From the NCBI GenBank assembly GCA_027575765.1, contig JANBPT010000007.1, positions 87,360-151,359 of the forward strand: a stretch of DNA of 64,000 bases, written 5' to 3'. The DNA is from Tieghemiomyces parasiticus. Its lineage: Eukaryota; Kickxellomycota; Dimargaritomycetes; Dimargaritales; Dimargaritaceae. Under the pieces are notes generated by a model. The model was given only the letters and a program-made list of their open reading frames with translations. It did no database searches and was not told the origin of the DNA. Positions within the stretch are counted from its first letter, which is position 1. Every line of letters begins with the position of its first letter. Below are positions 30,551 through 41,419 of this stretch, one piece after another. Both the position numbers and the translations under genes were made by a program.

Positions 30551-32837
30551 CATGAGCACAGGCTGCCGGTGCCGCCGTGTAACCATACCGTTCTAGAGGA
30601 AAATGCTACCCATTAGAATAGGCCGAGTGGTGGTAAGGGAATGATCGGGTCAATCTGGTGTCCTTCGTGGAAAACAGCGAGCCGACCTTGAACATTGAAT
30701 CCAGCGAGGGCTCGGAGCAAAGGAGGCAGCAGGGGCAAGCAAAGGGTGAAGGTAGTTCACAATATCAAGAATTCTGGTTGTCTTCCATGCCAACAGGGAT
30801 GGCATCAATCCACACCGTTTGGCCCCGTGTCCACAAGGCGAATGGTGGGAAACCTGGCGGCCACTGTCAAATGAAACATCGGGTTCGTCTCCCCTGACCT
30901 GCGGTAAATGAGTACAGTAGTGGTGTTGGCCTTGAAGCTTGTGGTCTGTCTATTAGTTCAATTTGGGATACCAATGTAGGTGCCGGTTGGGGGAGACGTT
31001 AAGGATGTGGACAAACAGGGAATGGGCCTCTTTCCGGAAAGGTGACACAAGTAAAGCCACTGACGATGCCATGACGCCAGAAAGTAACAAGTATCAGTAT
31101 ATGTCGATGTTCACAGTAGTCGGAGGTATAATTCTTTTGCCTGTGATCACAACCCAGTTTGGCCCAGTACGGTGCACCACCTTGTGTAGTCTATTACTTT
31201 GCCGGATCACCCCGCACGGGACAGCTCACCGCTGTACCTCTTCACCATAGTTAAATATATAACCGTAGGACGTATTTACCGAATGTGTCGGGGACATCCC
31301 AATTACTATTTTAGTATTTTTGGAACAGGGAGGTAGGACGTTATCTGCTGTACCAGCCGCCAACCTGAAACATACATCCCTTCCTTGTCGGCCCACCATT
31401 TGTACAAAGGACAGGTGAATTGGGGCTCTCCGCAGTTCTCGTCAAGTTGGCCCAGTGACTTGACTGCCCGTCAGGCAACGTGGATAACCCGGAAGATAGC
31501 ATGATCAACAAGACCTTGCTGGTTCCGGTGACCGGGTGCAGTAGTTTGAAGGTAATTCTAAACCGACTCACGCACGCTGGGAGCATCTACCGACGCTAGC
31601 TCCCCAGGTATATACCTAACGACGCGAGAGACCTGCCGTATTAAATGGTTAACGAATACCCTCCAAGCTGGTCAGACGGATAGCCGTTGTCTGGCCTAGA
31701 TATAAGCTGCAACGACAATGCTGCAAACTTTTAAGGGTACCTACACGCTCCGAAAAACACACAGCTCATGCGCATCAGGCCTCGCCGATATTAATATTGC
31801 CGCTATCATGCTGGGTACTGGATGTGGAAGCTGCCGCTATGGACCTTTACTTTAGTAGCCCTGCCTTCCTACTCCGATACGTTGTATCTACGCCGAAGTC
31901 TGAGGTGATGATTTGTGTGGAGCTTTAAACGTAGATGAGCTGACCTATGCGCGAATCATATCTTAGAGTAGAGCTGGCCCTCGTTCCCAAAACTTTTGCC
32001 GCGTAGAAGGCCTTGCGATTCTACCTGAAGGGCGACATGAAGAAACCTGTTTACTCGCAGTGTAAGACGGGTGTATATCTATGTATATTGCTTTGTTGGG
32101 GTCGCCTCCGGGAGCCAATGTCGAATTTGATGACACCGTACTATTGTCGGTAGATATTATAGGATGAAAGGATTCGTTGTATTTTTGCTCATTAGGTTCG
32201 GTGGCCGTCGAGCTTACACCCTTAGGTGAGGTACTCGAACTATAGGTATTTTACTAAGCGCAGTGCTAGGCTAGTTACTAAGGAGGCTGATAGGCCTACT
32301 AGAAATTTTAAGGTTTCTTTTTAGGACCACAACGTCCCATTCACATATTAGCTACTACAATTACTATGGGCCTACCCACGTTAATATTAGACAGCAACTT
32401 ACATTCCGTTTGGATGCATGAGGGGGTACCGAGTACTCTACAAGAGTCGAGCGAGGTTGTAATTCAGAAGATAATGGTTCGTCAGTGGAGAGTGTAGGTC
32501 AGCCTACTTTCGAACTATTGGCGGGAATGGCAACTTTTCCCCTAGGGCTCGCTCTTTTCTAGTGATCTTTAGTTAAGAGTCGATGCGAGTTCCTCAGGCT
32601 GGCTGTTATCTATCCTCCCGTATGGGCCTACCTAATATACAGGCAGTCTAATTTAGTACAGACTATTCGACGGCTATACTCCTCTGTGGCCGCACGAAAC
32701 CCGAGGCCTTCACGCTGGTTTCGCGCAGATAGTCCATGTGCCAGCTTTTCATTGGCGAGGAGAGGTATGGACATGGATGGTCGGTATCGACGTCAAGATG
32801 AAGAGGGGCAGAGAGGCAGACATGACAAAGGGAAAGC

Positions 32838-32862
32838 GGAGAGAGAGAGAGAAAGAGAGAGG
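32838..32862. repeat. GA microsatellite
   Basis: Interrupted (GA)n purine run; it gives an Arg/Glu-rich artificial frame (RERERERE) at 32767-32892. Confidence 0.85.
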
Positions 32863-33286
32863 AGGGATGCCAGTGAAGAGAGACAGGAGTGAACAGATTA
32901 CACCTTTGTCTGGAAAAGCCAAAAAGGATTAGCTAAAGTCATCAGTGGTAGGTGAAGGACTAGTCGGCAAGGGTTAAATAAAGATCTCACAGTGGTCATT
33001 ACAAGTCTCTGTCGATTCGCTCATGTCTTTGTGGGCCTCGGTTTCATCGGTAGTGGTAAACTCTTTGATAAGCTGAAGTATACCCAAGGGAGATGCGAGA
33101 TACCAAGGAAGAACCAATAGTCGAGTACGAGGCCAATAGAAGGGATGGGAGAGAGTGCAATACTTACTCTCTAACGGCGCTGGAACGGGAAGCGCTCCGT
33201 TCATTGAAGGCACTTGGCTGGGTTGATGGGCGGGAGGTGGAATGAATATCGTGGCCAGAGAAGCCCGTTATCCCCCCCCGTTCGGA

Positions 33287-33293
33287 TATAAAA
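33287..33293 (+). promoter_or_regulatory. TATA box of the 33.4 kb small secreted-protein gene
   Basis: TATAAAA 154-160 bases before the ATG, followed by a CT-rich, ATG-free leader. Confidence 0.6.
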
Positions 33294-33446
33294 TGACCGG
33301 ATTCCACACCCCTTCGTATAGCTTATCAACCTACATCCATTTCCATTCCTCTCTTGCAAGCATCATCTTCTTCAACTTAAGTTTGCGCCTTACGCCTCCC
33401 CCCCGTTGAATACTCAAAACTTTCTCCCCAACCCAACTTGTCCACT

Positions 33447-33737
33447 ATGCAGCTCTCGTCCTTCCTCACTACCGTGGCCCTCGTCTTCGCCATCTGTGTT
33501 GCCATCGTTGAAGCTACGCCTATTCCGCAACCCAGGGCTCCCACCAAGATTACCGCCAAAACTTCCGTCAAGAAAGCCGCCCCTGGCGGCAACAAGACCA
33601 AATCCAGAGCTAGCTCATCTAATGCTTCCGAAGCCGGAGGCGGTGGGATGCGTACCGCAATGAAGGAGGCGGCGGCGGGCGCTGTTGCTGGGGCGTTGGT
33701 GAATAAGGGCATGGAAATGGCAACTGGAGGTTCTTAG
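33447..33737 (+). CDS. Small secreted Lys/Ala/Gly-rich protein, unknown function
   Basis: 96 residues. The ATG at 33447 opens a clear signal peptide (MQLSSFLTTVALVFAICVAI, then VEATPIPQPRAP). The mature part begins with a Pro-rich stretch, then a basic disordered segment (KITAKTSVKKAAPGGNKTKS) with the sequon NKT, then a small amphipathic C-terminal helix (AMKEAAAGAVAGALVNKGME). It has no cysteine after the signal. No family recognised. Promoter (TATAAAA at 33287) and a possible AATAAA at 33923 frame it as a complete transcription unit, which supports a real gene despite its size. An effector-like or wall role is possible but not shown. Confidence 0.6.
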   Translation: MQLSSFLTTVALVFAICVAIVEATPIPQPRAPTKITAKTSVKKAAPGGNKTKSRASSSNASEAGGGGMRTAMKEAAAGAVAGALVNKGMEMATGGS

Positions 33738-34601
33738 TAGAGATCCTGATATTGGTGGTCTCACACCTGGTTCCTACCATTTCTCTCTCAGCATTTCATT
33801 CATCCCTCTCCATCCCCTCTCTCTATTTGCGCTCTTCCAAGACGTCTATTATAATGCTTACTGTAGGGGCACTCAAAGACGAGACGTCTGCTACTTTGCA
33901 CTGCTCATACGTATCCATGTATAATAAAACTTTACCCGTCACACAGCTGAAGCAAAGCTGAGGCTCTGCAAGCCAAGTTACTAAGCCTCAGAAAAAGAAG
34001 GAGCACGCGTCACGCCTTGGTCCTAAGGACGCACAGGGGTAGCGTGAGAGAGCACACTATTAGTCACAACCTTTTAAGGAAAAGAGTTATTCTTTACACT
34101 ATAGCTTACCTTGCTACGTATCCACCATGTGATCATTGTAAAATTCTAACCATTATCGGTTGAGTGCGATAAGCGGGATCACTTTTTTTTTTGTATTGAC
34201 GCTGTCCAGGCTATAGGATTGAAACCGCCTTTACTGAACTGCCCACTACCCCGGGGTTCTACCGTTCTTTACCTTACGTTTACGCCCGGCTTGACTGAAA
34301 TCAAGGAGTAACCCACAACCATGGTTAATTTTGGAACCCCTTAGCTATTCGAGCATAAAGTCTGAGGGCCCTTTGAACAATCGCAAGGGCTGGCATGAGG
34401 TCTACCATAGTACACCTCGGATATCACTCCAGTTTTAACTTGATTTAAATATTAGCGTTAGGAAAACCAGCAAGCGCAGAACAGGTCATTTAAGAAACGG
34501 AAGGTGATCCCTTCTACCTTTCTTCCGGGGAAATACGCTCTACTAATTATCATCGCATCTCTACCTCAACCCTACCAACCGTTTACTGCGAGGCTAGTGG
34601 C
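33738..34601. other. Convergent spacer, no gene seen
   Basis: 864 bases between two secreted-protein genes. Contains the AATAAA at 33923-33928 and a T-run near 34185. No frame with a recognisable product. Confidence 0.55.
33923..33928 (+). terminator. Poly(A) signal AATAAA for the 33.4 kb gene
   Basis: AATAAA about 186 bases after the stop. Confidence 0.4.
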
Positions 34602-35306
34602 TTAGTGACGGCCATAAGAGCTGAAGGACTCGCTGCTGGACGAGTGCTGGCTGCTGCTCTGCTGGGTGGAGCTGGAGCTGAACGAGCCGTTCTTGTTCTG
34701 ACCGCTGGCTTTGGTCTGCTCAAAATTGTTCTGGCTTCCGGCGTCATGGGTCTTGGAGTAGTCGAACGACCCGTTGCGATTACGGCCGCTGGCCTGGTCA
34801 ACCGACTTGCTGTACTGGCTATCGGAGGCCTTGGTATTCTCGAAGCTCTGGGAGCCGTGGCGGTTACTCTGGTCAGCCTTGGTGTGCTCAAAGGCAGACT
34901 GGTTGCCGCTGGCGGCGGCGTGCAGAGAGTCGTAGGCGCTACCATTGCGGCCGCGGGTGCTGGTCGCCTCGTACCTGTAGTTCTGGTGGCCGCTGTTGGA
35001 TTGGGTGTGGTCGTAGGTGGAAGCACCTTGGCGGTTGCGGGTGCTCTCCTGGGTGCGCTCGTAGTCGTTGTAGCCCTGGCTGCCGGCCCCGGCGGCATAG
35101 TTAATGGAGCCGTTGCGGTCCTTACCGCTGGCTTGGGTGACCCTTGAGTGGTCGTAGCTGCTGTCGACCTTGTCGTGATCGTAGTTGTAGGAGCTACCAC
35201 CACGGCCGAAGTCCACAGCACCTAGATTGCCGAGGGCGGGCGCGGCCCAAGACTCCGTAACAAAGAGGACGGCGGCGGCAGCGATGAAGGCGAGGGAGAT
35301 CTGCAT
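34602..35306 (-). CDS. Secreted Asn/Ser/Gly/Gln-rich repeat protein
   Basis: 234 residues, single exon. Signal peptide MQISLAFIAAAAVLFVTESW then AAPAL. The mature protein is built of imperfect repeats of about 20-35 residues centred on a RNGS-type core: KDRNGSINY, TRNRQGASTYDH, GRNGSAYD, NRHGSQSFENTKA, RNRNGSFDYSK, NKNGSFSS. Four NGS tripeptides plus NQS make regularly spaced N-glycosylation sequons. Aromatic residues (Y, F) follow each core. The C-terminus is a Ser/Gln-rich run. It has no cysteine or lysine cluster and no recognised family. It could be a wall or matrix protein of prion-like composition. A TATA box is about 125 bases upstream. The repeat structure also opens long antisense frames, which I do not count as genes. 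Confidence 0.65.
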   Translation of the reverse strand: MQISLAFIAAAAVLFVTESWAAPALGNLGAVDFGRGGSSYNYDHDKVDSSYDHSRVTQASGKDRNGSINYAAGAGSQGYNDYERTQESTRNRQGASTYDHTQSNSGHQNYRYEATSTRGRNGSAYDSLHAAASGNQSAFEHTKADQSNRHGSQSFENTKASDSQYSKSVDQASGRNRNGSFDYSKTHDAGSQNNFEQTKASGQNKNGSFSSSSTQQSSSQHSSSSESFSSYGRH

Positions 35307-35430
35307 GGTGGCGATGGGGGTGGATGAACGGGGAATGACTGGCTAAAGGCCGGGGGAGGATATAATACAAAGTGAAAGATGGTGAGGATGAGGATTATGC
35401 TTAAATTGAGAAATGCGGGACTACCAGATC

Positions 35431-35438
35431 CTTATATA
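35431..35438 (-). promoter_or_regulatory. TATA box of the Asn/Ser-rich secreted-protein gene
   Basis: TATATAAG on the minus strand about 125 bases before the ATG at 35306. Confidence 0.5.
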
Positions 35439-36202
35439 CAGATGGGATTTCGTGCTAGTCAGATAGGGCCGAAATGCCTTCGAACGTGCAAAGGCCAGCT
35501 ACTTTGACGGTCTTGATTGAGAATGGCTGGCGTAGGGGCCCACAATGGTGTAATGGGGTTCATACGGTAGCTAAAACATCATTACCACCAACTGTGGCTG
35601 ACTTGCCCACCAGCTCCCTCAAAATATTTCCGCCGGCGCCTAGGCGGACAACCATGTTTGGGAGTGGGTCAACCTTATACATTCAACTGCACGCCGTACA
35701 GTGGGCAGGACAATAGTCGCTTCGGACACCAGGGCCTAACGGGCGATTCTCCCAGCTGCACCTGGCTGCAAGTAACCTCGCAAGTAGGCAAGGTACGGTA
35801 GTGAATTTCGCTAGGTCCGTCACTGCAGTGGCCGGTATAATATGCCGCCCTGGACACTGTACCCAGGTACGCCACACATATGTTGAAGGCACCGAATTTG
35901 GTTTCGCGGAGCCAACTATTGTGTGTTCTCTCTACCTATATTACGCCCAACGCTTCCACGAGAAGTGTTCCAATGCCCTTCATCTGCGGGGCGCCTGCAG
36001 AGACGGCCTTCTCGGCGCCGTGCAAGACGTAGGTCAAGAGGATAGCTGTTCAACCTCGAAGCGTTTTGCAGAACACAAGGTTGGTGAGTTGGTTGGCGAT
36101 ACACTGAAGCACAACGGTGGAAACCTCGTACACAACTTAACAATGAATTCGCGGGCTAAGCTGCGTATCTGTGCCAAGGTAACCATGTCGGTACTTTGGA
36201 GA

Positions 36203-36212
36203 GGGGGGGGGG
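36203..36212. repeat. Homopolymer G10 tract
   Basis: Ten consecutive G, intergenic. Confidence 0.9.
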
Positions 36213-37473
36213 CTCTCCGGGATTGTAAGCTAATTCTATTTCTACCTTACTCACCAGCTTAGCCGCAGATCTTCAGTACGTCCCTCCGCTTACCTTTGGG
36301 AGGGGGCTAATCTTAGTATTTTTACCTTCCTATCTGGGCCCAACAAGCAAAGGCTTGAGAATGTAATATGTCAACAAGCAACTACCTTCCTTGAATGATA
36401 GACCCCTAGAGCTAGGAATAGTGAGAGCGGAAACCAAATCCGACCGGCAGCGGGAGCAAACCCATCCCCTCAAAAAAAGGCATTATTCTGCATTGGCCAT
36501 GCAGAAGGTTGCCTGACCTGTTGCCCAATCCCCAGTCGTGGTTCTCCCTGATAGCACAAATACGTATACTTGTTGGATCGGTACCACCACGCCTGCTGCT
36601 GATGTGGCTCTCTTTTCCTTAGCTAATCGGAAGGAACGCAACTCCGCACCAGTTTCTCCGACCTTGGATATCACTCTATAGCACTTTGGGCAGTTTATCG
36701 GCTATGGTCATGTCACGGACATAGTACAGACGTGGCTCTTGGACGAAGGCTAGCAGCCTGAGCGTCTGACCCCATAGTGCAAGAACCTTGGTAGTGTAAG
36801 AATTATCAAATCTTCGAGCACGAGCTACGTTTAGGCTAAGCTATTGCCTACGACACATTTGGCAAATATAAATATATTTCTACCGTGTCCCCTCTTTAAA
36901 CCCTATGCCCAACCCATACGTCACACTTACTCGGCGTTACATATGGGCTCTCCCTTTGATCTGTCATGGTGAGTGTTTCAAGGCCACTGGCCTAGGTGCG
37001 GAATACACTGTCAAACTGGCTTCCATTGGCCTTGGTCTTACCACCCTCAGCCACTTTATTTTCCACTTTAGTGCGGACTACGGGTACACTGAGGATTAAC
37101 CTCCCGTTCAGCCGTCCATTGGAGAGCACTGCTGAACCCTAACGTCGCCATGCTTTGGGCTCTACTAAGAACCATCGTCAATGGCGATAGGATACAAGAC
37201 CAAATTTCCAACCTGCCTACTGGTAGCAGCCGTCAGGAACAGCACAATGAAGGCAATCAAGCACGGACCTCGGAGTCCTAATGTAGCCTAGAGACTAGGT
37301 ATTTCTAGGATCCAGCCCTACAATCTCAGTATTTTCTTGACTGCAAGGTTAATACCAGCTGTACCGAGGATTCCTTTAATGACTATTGCGATCTTTCAAG
37401 TGGATATTGGCTGGAATCGTATGCATTACACGTCTACGGTGTTACGTGTTACGATGTTAACTGAGATATTTAT

Positions 37474-39500
37474 TTACGCTTGGCCGGCCACGGAGTCCGC
37501 CTTCTCCTTCTGGTCCTTGACAATGGGGATTGGTTTTACGGTCTTGTAGCCAAAGGCGACGATCAATCCAAGCACCGATGGTACGAAAGAAATGAATAGC
37601 GCGAGGCGAATGGCCGAGGCATAGCTTTCAACAAAGACAGCGCGGGTGGCGTCGTCTACTTCCACATGACTGGTACCCGACGAAGACAGGACGGACAGAA
37701 TCTCCTCAGTGGTATAATGGAGACCCTGCTGGGTGGTCTTACTCGTAAGGACGTTATTGATGATGGAGCTACCAATCGAGATACCAATCACGCCGCCCAA
37801 TAAGCGTGTAAAATTGATGAAGGCCGTAACCTGAGCGATCATGGAGAACGGCGCCTGCTGCTGAGCAGGAATTACGCTCATCTGGACGGCAAGGCCCACG
37901 CCAATGCCGTTCAACACCAAAATGACGGCCATGATCACGCGAGTTGTGTCGGCGCCCACGAGGTAAAAGAGGCCGCAACCGACGGAACAGAACACCATGC
38001 CAATGATGACGATAAGTTTGTAGCAGCCAAAGCGCTCGGTAATGAACCCCGAAGCAATGGCCACTACGTTCAGCGGAACGAGGAAGGCCAGCAGCTGGAC
38101 GCCGGCCCCTGTGGCCGAGTAACCGCGGAGGACTTGGAAGTAGAGTGGTACATAGTAGACGATAAACAAGAGGACCCAGCCCACGGCAAATCCAACAATG
38201 ACCGCGCTGAGCACGTTACGTAAGGCCATGAGCCGGAGGTCGATGAAGGGCTCAGCAGCCACCCGTAACTCGTACCACACAAACACCACCGCAAATACCA
38301 CCGAGGCTACCAGAAGGCACACGATCAGCGCCGAGTCCCATGCGTAGTCCTTACCGCCCCACTGGATAGCCAGCAGAAATGCCACAATGCTAACCAGAAA
38401 GGCAGCAGCACCCCCGTAGTCAATCCGACGGAGTTTAGACCGGATGGAGCCTTGTGGACTGGGCGTCTTAAGGAGAAACCAGATGATGACCAACCCAATT
38501 AGACAGAGCGGGACGTTGATGTAGAAATTCCACCGCCAACTGGCCCGGTCTGTTAGGATTCCGCCGACCACGGGACCCAGCACGCCGGATACCACGTAGA
38601 GGGCGCCGAGGTAACCCAGAAACTTTCCGCGTTCTTCCTCGGGAGATAGTTCTGCGGGTTCACCGATGGGGACAAGGGGCGAATATCGGGGGCATAGAGT
38701 CACGTGTTAAACTAAATAGCAGGATGTGATGTCAAGGAAATCGGCAACTAGAAATTCGAGTAGGCCAACAAGTGCAGTGGCGCGACACCGAATAGGCTCT
38801 ATCTCCCCCCTTCTTGCAAGGAACTGTACTTACGGGAAATAGCAATGAAGGCCAAGGAAATTAGGCCGGCGGCGGCGATACCCGCGACGGTTCGAAACGC
38901 GATCAAGAAAGCCATGCTGGGCGACACGGCCTGAAGCACTGACACGACTAAGAAGACCAGGGTGGAAACGAGAAATGTGAGGCGCAGACCAAAGATATCG
39001 GAAAGTTTACCGTAGAGTGGTGAGAAGGCGGTCATGGTGAGGAGATACCCGTTGGCGATCCAAGCCACACTGTCCTGTGAGCCAAACTGGCCAGCAATGG
39101 TGTCCATGGAAGTTGCCACGATGGTCTCATCTAGGGTAGCTGGTAGCATGGTGACCATGACGCCCGCCACGATGATGTAGAGTTTGGCGCCCGTGAGGGG
39201 CTCAAAACCGTCGAAGAGGTCGCCTTTGTCGCGGTTAACAGTGGGCGGGTCCTTAGAGTCGTCGGTGCAGGCCACTGTTGTGCTTCGCGACAAACATAAA
39301 TCCGCGGCGCGGTCCGCAGACTCATCCGTGTCAGCACTATGCCCTGTGTCGACCGGTGCGACCGCCGTAGTGGGGCGGCCATGGTCGTAGTTGTTGTCGT
39401 CGCTGTGAACCGAGATACTACGTAGGGTGCAGCTGCTGCTCAAAGGCTCCGTGGCAGCCGGGTGGACCGCGGTGTACTTATGAGTAGTGGGCTGGGCCAT
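37474..39500 (-). CDS. Major facilitator transporter, DHA2 (14-span drug:H+ antiporter) type, two exons
   Basis: Plasma-membrane or vacuolar multidrug/small-molecule exporter type. Exons 38834-39500 and 37474-38651 (donor GTAAGT, acceptor CGCAG, phase 1) give 614 residues. A hydrophilic N-terminal tail of about 100 residues precedes the first span. The family motif LDETIVATSMDTIAGQF is at the end of span 1, and the loop 2-3 motif A is YGKLSDIFGLR. The junction reads FIAIS-QLSPEEERGKFLGYL, matching the RGKYQG loop of DHA2 proteins, and GVLGPVVGGILTDRASWRWN is the typical antiporter motif C plus WRWxFYINVP. The C-terminal half supplies further spans to about 14. The substrate cannot be told. 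The nearest neighbour upstream is a Zn2Cys6 factor on the same strand, a frequent fungal pairing. Confidence 0.9.
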
Positions 39501-41419
39501 GATTTGCGGGGCTTGTATAGAATGCTCTATAACGACTCAGTGGAGAGTCGCAGGTTTTATGCAGACAGGAGGGATAATATAGGCGGGGCCGCTAAAGGGA
39601 CCCTTTAGATCTTATGTGTCGGAACGCGGCAGTGAGTATGCAGTAGACAATACAAGTGAATATATGCAGGGTGCTGGGTATATGCAAGAAATTGATGTGT
39701 AAGTCGGTATGCACTGCGAAATAGGGCAAGCAACGAGCAGACAACGGAAGCCGGCCGGTCGGAAAACTGGCCAAGCGTAGTAAGCAATTGGGCACTAGCT
39801 GTGTAGTGTCAAGTGCCAAAAAAAAGAACGTAGACAAGGAAGGAGGTCGCGGCCACCAGGGTGGAGTGGCATAGACGAGGAGACTAACGATGGCACCGTC
39901 GACAGTGGATCTGGGTCCGGGGTATTTATAGTAGAGGATGGCTACTGTGTGATCGGAGGGCAGTATACCAGAAATAGTCCCCGGCCGTCTGGGGGAAGAT
40001 GGACCGGCCGAAATGGACTAATCTAATCCAGGTGGGGATAGTAAAACAAAAAAAGAACACTGGCTCACGAAAAAAATAGACTGGCAACGGGCAGGTTGAG
40101 GCAATCAATAGCCCCTTGCGTACCCATGTAAACCCAAGGTTCCCCGGGTGGCGAGGGACGGACTGTGAGCTGGCGTGGAAAGGATGGACACGACCCCACT
40201 GTCCGCCGGCTGGTGGTTGGCTGAGCATCGTACCGGTGCGGAGGGGCGAGGACGACGAGAGCCTGTAGTATGTAACCATATGAGGTAACCCACGATACTA
40301 GAATTGTGGGAGTAGGCGGGGAAGGGAGGGGGGATGCGAGACCAGTGGCGTAGTGCTGCTGATAGAAACCTACCCGGTCGAGCAGTCAACGTCAAGCGAT
40401 GAAACGCCAAGGACCTACATTAAGGGCAACAACAAAGGAGACAAGTGTTGAACACCGCCGCGCGCTGGGGGCGGGGGTCGGTGGTCGGCGGTAAAAGGTC
40501 TTATTGGGCCCCTCCCCGGGGCGCGTATAGCTAGGTAGCACTTCAATTGCACCCAACGTGCCAGTGACGAGCTCTTGGCCACATCTGCACGCCGATGTGG
40601 CTGTTGACTCCAAAGGTATTCATGGACGGCTGGTCCCCAAATCACATCGAATCCCGCTACCGGCCCTGAGGCTTCGTCCCTCTGACCGGCGCGATCTGTT
40701 AGGTGTCGGCTCACATTCTCCGCCGCTTTATGGCTGCTGGTGTACCAAGCCTCAACCTCAACGTCACCGCCGGGTTAGCGTGCTTTGTCGGCGATCAATG
40801 GCTACTGATGGGTTGTACTTGGCTGGTGGCGTATGAAAAAAAAAAGAAACCTCCGAAGGACGGCACGATGCTAGCTAATCGAATTCGACCCCACCCTTCC
40901 GTTATGATGGATTTCCTACAGGATTAATATGCTCCAGGCAAATTTACTTGCAACTTTGCTCGTGATCTTAAGTCGCCATTTCCACCGCCGCCGCGGCATC
41001 CACTACGCGCAGAGCCCTGCAGCGCAGCTGAAAAGATTGTTGGGGGGGCGGATTTCTGCGTTGTCCATGATGGCTTCGTAGGGTTTCATGAGGTTGGTTG
41101 AAATGTGTATAGTGGGAGGGGGGTTCGAGATTTAGTGGGTAGAATGGAGGTGCATGGTTATAATTATTTTTCGAAGTATCTGGCACCGGTGGGAATTGTA
41201 CCTGTAGTCGTCAACCAGCCAATGCGTCATAGGCGGGAGGAGGGAGGGGAGGAGGCATAAAATATTAAATTACATGAATTGATACACGGAGTGAAAACTT
41301 GAATTGTCAGTGGTTGAAGAGGAACGGTAGAGGCATAACACACGTACACAATTATCGTACAAGTGGAGAAGACGCGGGAGAAACGTGAATCATGATGACG
41401 ATGAAGGACGTGGGTAACA
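39501..41419. other. Intergenic, no gene seen
   Basis: 1.9 kb between the transporter start and the transcription factor end. Several short frames, none recognisable. ATAAAA on the minus strand near 39556 may serve the transporter. Confidence 0.5.

Larger units (their letters stand above)
30362..33446. other. 3 kb gene-free block
   Basis: Noncoding stretch with stops in all six frames; from about 31600 to 32680 no frame of 60 codons exists. A purine/GA microsatellite lies at 32838-32862. The right end is the promoter and leader of the 33447 gene. No transposon, tRNA or rRNA recognised. Confidence 0.55.
35307..37473. other. Intergenic, no gene seen
   Basis: 2.2 kb. G10 tract at 36203-36212. 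Scattered short frames (for example 35801-36262) have no recognisable product or splice pattern. Confidence 0.5.

Noticed and set aside
32767..32892. Small frame rich in Arg/Glu
   Set aside because: Generated by the GA microsatellite at 32838-32862; no signal peptide or family.
34605..35147. 180-codon hydrophobic plus-strand frame opposite the RNGS-repeat secreted protein
   Set aside because: It looks like a membrane repeat protein (Gly/Leu/Val-rich) but follows directly from the complement of the Asn/Ser/Gln repeat codons; the minus frame has the signal peptide and TATA box.
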